A stretch of DNA of 14,386 nt from JBBAEA01 sp041656175 (GTDB lineage Bacteria; Myxococcota_A; Bradymonadia; UBA4248), in the NCBI GenBank assembly GCA_041656175.1, contig JBBAEA010000095.1, forward strand, positions 1-14,386, read 5' to 3'. Below the pieces are notes generated by a model. It was not told the DNA's origin. It was given only the letters and a program-made list of their open reading frames with translations, and searched no databases. The position numbers were made by a program, and so were the translations under genes. Shown in pieces: positions 5,831-12,128 of this stretch (the stretch's first letter is position 1; the number at the start of each line of letters is the position of its first letter).

Positions 5831-7834
5831 ATGGGAAAGAGGAGTTTTTTGTTGATGCTAGCGCTTGCGTTGGCGTTTTTTATGGCTAGTTGCTCGGATG
5901 ATGCATCTGACAATAAAGTGCCAGTGGTCGAGGATCAGGCATACAAGTTGACTTGTGAGACGCCACTTGAGTGTGTGATGGTAATCGGTGTCGATGAGTC
6001 GGAGAAGGTGGTCGTTCGTCTAGCGAATGCGCGAAATGAGTTGTTGACCAACGCGGTGCTTGTGGCGCAGTCCTTATCCGAAGCGATCGTGTTAGACAAG
6101 ACGACTGTGCTTACCAACGCTGAAGGTAAAGCAGAGTTTTTAGTTACTGGTGTGGCGGCAGTGCGTGGAGCTACGCTTACGATCAGTGTAGATGAAGATA
6201 ATGTCGAAGTAGAGCCCTTAAAGGTCACCATATATGTGACAAAAGACGGCGTCTTGCCTGATCCCGATCCCGATCCTGATCCTGACCCCGATCCTGATCC
6301 TGATCCTGATCCCGATCCTGATATTAAATTATTTTTCACCATTGCGATGACATATACAGGGTCGACCCCCATCATGGGTGGTGAACTGCGCTTGTATGAC
6401 GGTGGCAGCTGCGCGACTCTCGTGAACAACAATATGACTGCCGAAGATTTGGAAAATTTGGACACGGCAACCCGCACAGTGCGCGTCGCGATGGAAGGCA
6501 CCAAGCTTGAAACTTCAACCATAAAAGCGCCTAGCGACGTTTCGGTCTATGCAGTTGTTGGTATTGCGTGGGCAGGAAGTGAGCCAGTAGCCTATGGTTG
6601 CGTCGATGGTTTAAAGAAAGACAATCCCAGTGTTACTGTAGTATTGCGTGATTTACCCATGGGGTATGTAGGCAATTACAGCTTGCTGAGTAGCTTCGAT
6701 ATCACCTCGCTGCTTCCTAAGCACGAGAGCCAAAACCCCGAAGCTGCACCGAAGTTTAAAGACATGCTTATCGGCGATTGGGTAAACTTCCTCCTTGACT
6801 TGTTCAGCGAGCCTGAAGCAACGATATCAAGAGTGATCGAAACAGAACTTATTTCGCTTCTCTTCTCATGGGAATTTTTGCGAGAGCGCCTTGAGGGTCT
6901 TGGCATTACGGAAGAGAGCTTCCAACAGATTTATACTATGCTCTTAGAACCACAAGTAACTAAACTTCTTCAAGGTTTGTCAGAACAAGTGGAGTGGTGG
7001 AATAAAATGACGAGTGTTGCTTCAATCGTTAAGGGCTTTGCTACCGATACAACGTTTATCGGCAGCTTTGCGATTTCGTCTGAGCCCGATCTTGATGGAA
7101 ACTTGAAGTCCAACAAGCACATTTACAACGCCATGTTGTATGATTTGGCAGGTATGTATGAGTGTAAGGGCAACATGGCTTATGGCAAGTGTGTACTAAG
7201 CTTGGGTGAAGAAGGCATGCGCGGTGATTGGACAGGCAACCTTTCGCCATGCGCAAGTGGCACATGCTTAAATATCGACTCGCATGGTATGGACTTAGCC
7301 TATGTAAAAGTATTGTACGGCTTTGTGATCGACATTGTCTTCCCCCTCATTTTTAAAGAGAACCCACCAAAGAGTCTTGGTGAGTTGATGGAAAAAATTG
7401 CTTTTGCGGCACTTATCGATAGCTGGAACAAGAAGCCGGAGAACGCAGAACAGCAAATTACCGCTGAGGGTTGTTTGGGCTTAGGTTACTATTTGCAAAA
7501 CATTGCTGCTGGAATGGCCGAAGGCACGTTCTCTGATATCATTAAGCAATTCGTAACACCCTCTGTCATTGAGCCGTTATGCAGATTAGCCATTAACAAA
7601 GTCGATGAGATGATTGTTGGGCTACTCAATAATGATAAGCTCGTACTCCAAGGTGGTAATGCCATTCAGTTTAAGTCTGAAGATTGTGCATTGGGCTACA
7701 ACAAAGCGCGTAGAATGTGCACCAACATTGGCACTGAGACGCAACGCTGTGAGTGGGATCTGTCGATGAAGCGTCCCAATAGCGATAAGTACTCGACAAT
7801 CAAGGGTAGCTACTTTGCAACACTAAGACTATAG
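5831..7834 (+). CDS. Large secreted lipoprotein with Ig-like domain and Asp-Pro linker
   Basis: The 667-aa protein begins with a type II signal peptide: MGKR, a hydrophobic core, and lipobox MASC with the lipidated Cys at 21. It is thus anchored in the outer or inner membrane and faces outward or the periplasm. Residues about 45-140 look like a bacterial Ig-like (Big-type) fold, with alternating strands and the TTVLTNAEGKAEFLVTG segment. A linker of 11 Pro-Asp dipeptides (143-164) follows. The remaining ~500 residues include a strand-rich segment, GYVGNYSLLSSFDITSLLP near 279-297, then a largely helical stretch, and a Cys-bearing C-terminal part whose paired Cys suggest disulfides in an oxidising compartment. 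I recognise no catalytic motif, so its function is unknown; surface structure or binding is a guess. Similar linker architecture is frequent in myxobacterial/Bradymonad-type lipoproteins. It is transcribed alone: a ~440-bp gap precedes it and a terminator follows at 7858-7886. Confidence 0.85.
   Translation: MGKRSFLLMLALALAFFMASCSDDASDNKVPVVEDQAYKLTCETPLECVMVIGVDESEKVVVRLANARNELLTNAVLVAQSLSEAIVLDKTTVLTNAEGKAEFLVTGVAAVRGATLTISVDEDNVEVEPLKVTIYVTKDGVLPDPDPDPDPDPDPDPDPDPDPDIKLFFTIAMTYTGSTPIMGGELRLYDGGSCATLVNNNMTAEDLENLDTATRTVRVAMEGTKLETSTIKAPSDVSVYAVVGIAWAGSEPVAYGCVDGLKKDNPSVTVVLRDLPMGYVGNYSLLSSFDITSLLPKHESQNPEAAPKFKDMLIGDWVNFLLDLFSEPEATISRVIETELISLLFSWEFLRERLEGLGITEESFQQIYTMLLEPQVTKLLQGLSEQVEWWNKMTSVASIVKGFATDTTFIGSFAISSEPDLDGNLKSNKHIYNAMLYDLAGMYECKGNMAYGKCVLSLGEEGMRGDWTGNLSPCASGTCLNIDSHGMDLAYVKVLYGFVIDIVFPLIFKENPPKSLGELMEKIAFAALIDSWNKKPENAEQQITAEGCLGLGYYLQNIAAGMAEGTFSDIIKQFVTPSVIEPLCRLAINKVDEMIVGLLNNDKLVLQGGNAIQFKSEDCALGYNKARRMCTNIGTETQRCEWDLSMKRPNSDKYSTIKGSYFATLRL
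6257..6322 (+). repeat. Hexanucleotide CCYGAY tandem repeat, 11 units
   Basis: Eleven in-frame copies of CC(C/T)GA(T/C) encode the (PD)11 linker of the lipoprotein. Nine GATC sites occur here. Unit gain or loss would change linker length without shifting the frame. Synonymous variation between units shows the array is not freshly expanded. Confidence 0.9.
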
Positions 7835-7857
7835 TCTTATTCTGTGCTTTTTTATAA

Positions 7858-7886
7858 GCTGTGGCTTTATGAGCCACGGCTTTTTT
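7858..7886 (+). terminator. Rho-independent terminator after the lipoprotein gene
   Basis: GCTGTGGCT (7858-7866) pairs with AGCCACGGC (7872-7880) as a 9-bp stem with one G-U pair and a 5-nt loop. Six T follow at once (7881-7886). It lies 24 bp beyond the lipoprotein stop and runs directly into the 5' end of the radical SAM gene. Confidence 0.88.
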
Positions 7887-9215
7887 ATGCAAATATGGAT
7901 CTATAAAATCGGTACAATAAAATTGAAGTCAAAAATAGACTTAAGCTGGATTGACGCGTTCTGGGAAAAAATCGGCGCTCTTGTTATATACCGCGAAGAA
8001 GACGACATACTCATCTTGCCCCCAAACAGAGTGTATAAACTTAACGAAACAGCGCGTTATTTTGTGCAATTACTCATGTCGGGAAAAAAGCTCGCTAGAT
8101 TGCGCGGTTTAAACGAAGAACAACGCGGCGATATCGACACGTTTTTTAGGCAAATAGAACGCGCACTCCAAGGTTTTCAGCCTTCATGTCGCCAAATAAG
8201 CTACGATTTTAACTTCACTCGCCTACCCGTTCTCGGCGAAATCGCTATTACCTATGCTTGCAATAATAGATGTAAGTTTTGTTATGCGGGCTGCAGTGGA
8301 GCCAACGCGCGACTTGATACTGCAGACCTCCTGCTACAAGATCTAAAGTGCATCATTGATATTTTTAAACACGAAGCGAAGTTGCCGTTCTTTTCGTTTA
8401 CTGGTGGGGAGCCTACGCTGCGTCCCGAACTCGACGAACTTGTGGCTTACGCGGGCGAGCTTGGCTTAAAGACGAACCTTGTGTCTAACGGGCGACTGAT
8501 TACTAAGCAACGCGCGCAGTCTCTAGCACGCGCGGGTCTGGGGAGCGCACAAATCAGCATCGAAGGGCCAGATGCTGCTCTACACGATGAACTTTGTGCG
8601 GTGAGTGGCGCTTTTGAGCAAGCGGTCGCTGGGGTAAAACACTTGCAAGACGCAGGAATCGCTGTGCAGAGTAATACCACTTGCTGCAAGCTTAACCAAG
8701 ATCGTGTTGTTGAAATGCCAGCATTCGGCAAAAGCCTAGGGTTTACGCGCATGGCCTTTAACATGTTTATTCCCACAGAACGAAGTCCCGCAAACGCCGC
8801 GCTCTTTATTCCCTACTCCGCGATGCCCCCCATCATCGATGGGGTTCGCAAAGCCTGCTATGAACAGAAAATTCAGTTTCTTTGGTACTCCCCCATGCCT
8901 ATGGGCATATACAATAGCCTAGCACGAGGTTTAGGTAACAAGAATTGCGCAGCGTGTGATGGCTTGCTTTCGGTGGATCCCCAAGGCAATGTTTTGCCCT
9001 GCTCATCCTGGGACGAAGGTGTAGGCAATCTGTTGTGTGAGGGTTTCGAGAAAACGTGGTTTGGCGCGCGGGCACAACACATTAAGCAAAAATTATGCGC
9101 CCCTGTGCGCTGCCGCGATTGTATGGCTTTCGTAGCCTGTCAAGGCGCGTGTCCGCTGTACTGGGCATACGCGGGTGAGGAGGAGTTGTCGGGGTGTTTG
9201 GAGGCGATGAATTAG
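7887..9215 (+). CDS. Radical SAM/SPASM protein with N-terminal PqqD-like (RRE) region
   Basis: About 440 aa. The N-terminal ~100 residues (IYREEDDILILPPNRVYKLN then a helical part) look like a PqqD-type RiPP recognition element. The radical SAM core then binds a 4Fe-4S cluster through CxxxCxxC in CNNRCKFC and carries FTGGEPTLRP, the SAM-binding GGE(P). Numbered from the upstream ATG at 7869, the cysteines are 131, 135 and 138 and GGEP is 179-182. A C-terminal SPASM-type region (CAACDG, DPQGNVLPCSSW, CRDCMAFVACQGACP) would bind auxiliary clusters. Such enzymes (PqqE and sactipeptide-maturase relatives) usually modify peptides, but no precursor is visible beside it and the substrate is unknown. 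The frame is open to ATG 7869, which lies in the terminator stem-loop. I placed the start at 7887, but neither ATG has a ribosome site and TTG 7923 is another option. It converges with mutS 45 bp downstream. Confidence 0.85.
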   Translation: MQIWIYKIGTIKLKSKIDLSWIDAFWEKIGALVIYREEDDILILPPNRVYKLNETARYFVQLLMSGKKLARLRGLNEEQRGDIDTFFRQIERALQGFQPSCRQISYDFNFTRLPVLGEIAITYACNNRCKFCYAGCSGANARLDTADLLLQDLKCIIDIFKHEAKLPFFSFTGGEPTLRPELDELVAYAGELGLKTNLVSNGRLITKQRAQSLARAGLGSAQISIEGPDAALHDELCAVSGAFEQAVAGVKHLQDAGIAVQSNTTCCKLNQDRVVEMPAFGKSLGFTRMAFNMFIPTERSPANAALFIPYSAMPPIIDGVRKACYEQKIQFLWYSPMPMGIYNSLARGLGNKNCAACDGLLSVDPQGNVLPCSSWDEGVGNLLCEGFEKTWFGARAQHIKQKLCAPVRCRDCMAFVACQGACPLYWAYAGEEELSGCLEAMN

Positions 9216-9260
9216 CTTAGTCTCGCGATTTTGACTGTTTTTGCATTAATCAGATGGGTA

Positions 9261-12038
9261 CTAGCTTTTGCGCAGTCTTCGCTGCCACTTGTAGAGCCAG
9301 TTTAACGCTTGAATGGGGCTAGTCGTGTCGAGTCCAAGGTGATTAAATTCATCCAAGAAATCTTGGCTTAAGACATCGTGCTTCGTGACGGGTTTAACGA
9401 GCTCTGGTGCAGTTTCGGCAAAAAGTGAGGCTTGCACGTTTACAGGGCGCGGCGTTGGGTGTGACTTAGTTGCATCGTTATCTTTTTTACCAAGATCGTT
9501 ATGCGTATGCGTTTCAAGCGTGTGTAAAATGGATTGGGCGCGCTCAATGACGGACTGTGGTATGCCCGCAATTCGCGCTACTTGTATGCCGTAGGAGCGG
9601 TTTGCAGCCCCGTCGATGAGCTTGCGCAAGAATATGATGTCTTGCTTGTACTCTTTTACAGCCACCGAGCAATTTTTAACCCCGCTGTGGATATTTTCGA
9701 GTTCCGTGAGTTCGTGGTAGTGCGTGGCAAAGAGCGTTCTTGCTCGAGTTTTTGTTAAAAGATGCTCGGCAATCGCCCATGCTAGCGATAAGCCATCGTA
9801 AGTCGCCGTCCCGCGCCCGATTTCATCGAGTATGACCAAGGACTTCTTAGTGGCATGCTGTAAAATGTGAGCAGTTTCAGTCATCTCGACCATAAAGGTT
9901 GATTGCCCTTGGGCTAAATTGTCGCTGGCACCGACTCTGCTAAAAATCCGGTCAACAATACCGATATGGGCATATTCTGCGGGCACAAAAGAACCCATTT
10001 GCGCCATCAGCGCAATAATCGCAGTTTGACGAATAATCGTCGATTTGCCCGACATGTTTGGGCCCGTAATAATGATTAATTCCGCATCATTGCGCTTTAA
10101 ACTCAGATCATTAGGCACAAAGCGTTCGCCTTTGGGCAGAAAGCTTTCCACGACGGGGTGACGCGCGTTTTTAAGGATGAGGTCGCCATCGTCTTTGATG
10201 CAGGGACGACAGTATTGGCGTTGATGAGCGATTTGCGCGAGGTTGGCAAGGACATCTAAAATGGCTAGGGCTTTCGCGTTCGCGCTTAGCTGCGAAATGC
10301 TTTGAGCTGCAAGCAATTTCAATTCTTCAAAGAGCTCTAACTCGCGTTTTTCTTTGTTTTCTTGCGCCATCAGGAGCTCTTCCTCGAATTCCTTGAGCTC
10401 TGGCGTATAGAATCGCTCGCAGTTTGTGAGGGTTTGTTTTCGAATATAGTGCGAAGGTACCAAGGACAAGTTCGCTTTGGTGACTTCGATAAAATAACCA
10501 AAAATTCGTTGATACTTCACTTTGAGCGAAGAAATTCCGGTTTCTTTCTTTTGTTTTGCTTCAAAATTCAATAATTCTTTTTGTCCATTGGCCGAGATCT
10601 CGCGGTAACGATCCAAAAGCTCGTCATAACCCTCCTTAAATATAGGGCCTTCATTTACGTTGATAGGCGCATCCTCGCGTATAGCGCGCTTCAAGATCGA
10701 AGAGAGTTCTGGCAGCGGTGCCACTTGCTGCAAACTCGTAGTGAGTAAGCTTGAAGTCAAAGTCTTGGCGCCTTCTATTAATTTGGGTAACTCCTCGAGG
10801 CTAGCTTGCAGTTGCCTAAGTTCACGCGGGTTGACCTTGTTGTTGGCTAACTTCGCGCTGATGCGCTCAAAATCCATAATTTCGCGCAAACTGCTGCGCA
10901 GATGATCGCGAACTTCAAACTTGTCGTATAGCTCTTGTACCGCCTCCAAGCGTAAATCGATATTTAGCTTATCCTTAAGCGGGTATGCTAGCCAATGCTT
11001 TAGTAAACGCGCCCCCGCGCTGCTCACCGTTTCATCGAGTTCGTGCAGAAGTGCGCCTTTTTTTTGCCCACCGCGGAAGCTCTCAAAAAGTTCCAAGTTT
11101 TGAAACGTCGCCGCATCGATGTGCATATAGGATTCGATTTTATAGGGCTGCACCTCTAAAATATTCGCCGTTAGAGGATAGCGCAAAGTGGCTAAATAAC
11201 GCAGTAGACCCGCCAATGCGCGCAAAACCAGTGAAGGTTCAGAGAAGCCAAATTCGTTCACGCTTTGGATGAAGTTATTTAACGCTTCCTTACTCAATAA
11301 CAGCGCATCCGACTCCTCGCTGTCATGCCAAGTATCGATAAAGGCTTGCATCTCGAATTCGCCTTCATCGAGTGTCTGCATAGGAATGTGTAGCGTTGTG
11401 AGACTTCGCCACACGCCGCCTTCCCCCGTATCGTGCCCCACAAGCTCACAAACGTTGAGCCGTTTTAACTCCGATAAAAGCACCGACATTTCCGAAATCT
11501 GGGTTAAAATACACTCGCCCGTAGACAGATCTATAGCCGCTAAAGCCGCGAAAGCATCTTCTTTTGAACCGAAAGCCAGAGCCGATAAGTAGCGCGCACT
11601 CCGCTCCGCGCCAGGGCGCTCATCTACCATGGTTCCAGGCGTTACCACGCGCGTAATACCGCGGCGCACCAAGCCAACCGCCACCGATGGATCCTCTAGC
11701 TGATCACAGATGGCTACCCTAAATCCTAGCTCCACCAAGGACGAAACGTAGTCTTCCAAACTCCGCGCGGGGATCCCCGCCATCGGCACTTCGTCGCCAG
11801 CATCGTTCTTTGAGCGGCTAGTTAAAAGCAGATCAAGTGCCGTACTCAACGTCTTGGCATCCTCAAAAAAAGTTTCGTAGAAGTCGCCCATACGAAATAA
11901 CAGCAGCGCGCCGTTTGCCGCTTTCTTCGCGTCCAAAAACTGACCGATCATCGGCGTTAACTTCGTGCGAACTCCCTCAAATATAATGGTTTCTGCGTCA
12001 ATCCACTCTAAACCCTGCAGAGTATCGCCGTATTGCAT
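9261..12038 (-). CDS. mutS: DNA mismatch repair ATPase MutS
   Basis: The 925-aa protein is somewhat longer than E. coli MutS (853). It binds mispaired bases and signals strand repair through MutL. The mismatch-reading Phe-X-Glu lies in FRMGDFYETF near residue 50. The connector and lever/clamp domains follow. The C-terminal ATPase has Walker A GPNMSGKST (659-667), the STFMVEMTETAHIL signature, Walker B VILDEIGRGTATYDG (about 733-747) and the ATHYHELTEL His switch. All are intact, so it should be active. About 25 residues precede the usual TPMIGQFL start; an AGAAGG/GAGAGG-rich site in front of the ATG supports the longer form. The gene lies 90 bp downstream of the methyltransferase gene on the same strand and converges with the radical SAM gene. 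The intergenic repeat copy B is in its upstream region. Confidence 0.97.
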   Translation of the reverse strand: MQYGDTLQGLEWIDAETIIFEGVRTKLTPMIGQFLDAKKAANGALLLFRMGDFYETFFEDAKTLSTALDLLLTSRSKNDAGDEVPMAGIPARSLEDYVSSLVELGFRVAICDQLEDPSVAVGLVRRGITRVVTPGTMVDERPGAERSARYLSALAFGSKEDAFAALAAIDLSTGECILTQISEMSVLLSELKRLNVCELVGHDTGEGGVWRSLTTLHIPMQTLDEGEFEMQAFIDTWHDSEESDALLLSKEALNNFIQSVNEFGFSEPSLVLRALAGLLRYLATLRYPLTANILEVQPYKIESYMHIDAATFQNLELFESFRGGQKKGALLHELDETVSSAGARLLKHWLAYPLKDKLNIDLRLEAVQELYDKFEVRDHLRSSLREIMDFERISAKLANNKVNPRELRQLQASLEELPKLIEGAKTLTSSLLTTSLQQVAPLPELSSILKRAIREDAPINVNEGPIFKEGYDELLDRYREISANGQKELLNFEAKQKKETGISSLKVKYQRIFGYFIEVTKANLSLVPSHYIRKQTLTNCERFYTPELKEFEEELLMAQENKEKRELELFEELKLLAAQSISQLSANAKALAILDVLANLAQIAHQRQYCRPCIKDDGDLILKNARHPVVESFLPKGERFVPNDLSLKRNDAELIIITGPNMSGKSTIIRQTAIIALMAQMGSFVPAEYAHIGIVDRIFSRVGASDNLAQGQSTFMVEMTETAHILQHATKKSLVILDEIGRGTATYDGLSLAWAIAEHLLTKTRARTLFATHYHELTELENIHSGVKNCSVAVKEYKQDIIFLRKLIDGAANRSYGIQVARIAGIPQSVIERAQSILHTLETHTHNDLGKKDNDATKSHPTPRPVNVQASLFAETAPELVKPVTKHDVLSQDFLDEFNHLGLDTTSPIQALNWLYKWQRRLRKS

Positions 12039-12077
12039 ATCCTCTCTTCCTTCTATTCACCTTCTCTAAAAATACTC

Positions 12078-12125
12078 TGTGTAAAGTATTGATTTTATTG
12101 ACTTCAATTTTGAAAGCTCGCCTGC
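12078..12125 (+). repeat. Dispersed ~48-bp intergenic repeat, copy B
   Basis: This matches copy A at 133-180 with a few mismatches and one indel. The exact 19-nt core is at 12086-12104. It fills most of the 90-bp gap between the methyltransferase stop and the mutS start and so would be within the mutS promoter/leader. I could not identify a convincing -35/-10 pair conserved in both copies. Confidence 0.6.
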
Positions 12126-12128
12126 CTC

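Noticed and set aside
5935..6522. Long minus-strand frame (195 codons) with a Ser-Gly repeat opposite the lipoprotein
   Set aside because: The Ser-Gly run is the antisense reading of the Pro-Asp hexanucleotide array. The sense frame has a signal peptide and a strong ribosome site.
7920..7933. 14-nt match (AAAATTGAAGTCAA) to the reverse complement of repeat copy B
   Set aside because: A single exact match of this length within 14 kb is plausible by chance in A/T-rich DNA, and it does not extend into the repeat core.
423..9215. Lasso-peptide or other RiPP gene cluster
   Set aside because: An AsnB-like enzyme and an RRE-containing radical SAM enzyme are both present, but they lie 5.7 kb apart with polyamine genes and a lipoprotein between them. 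No transglutaminase-like leader protease, transporter or convincing precursor peptide is visible.
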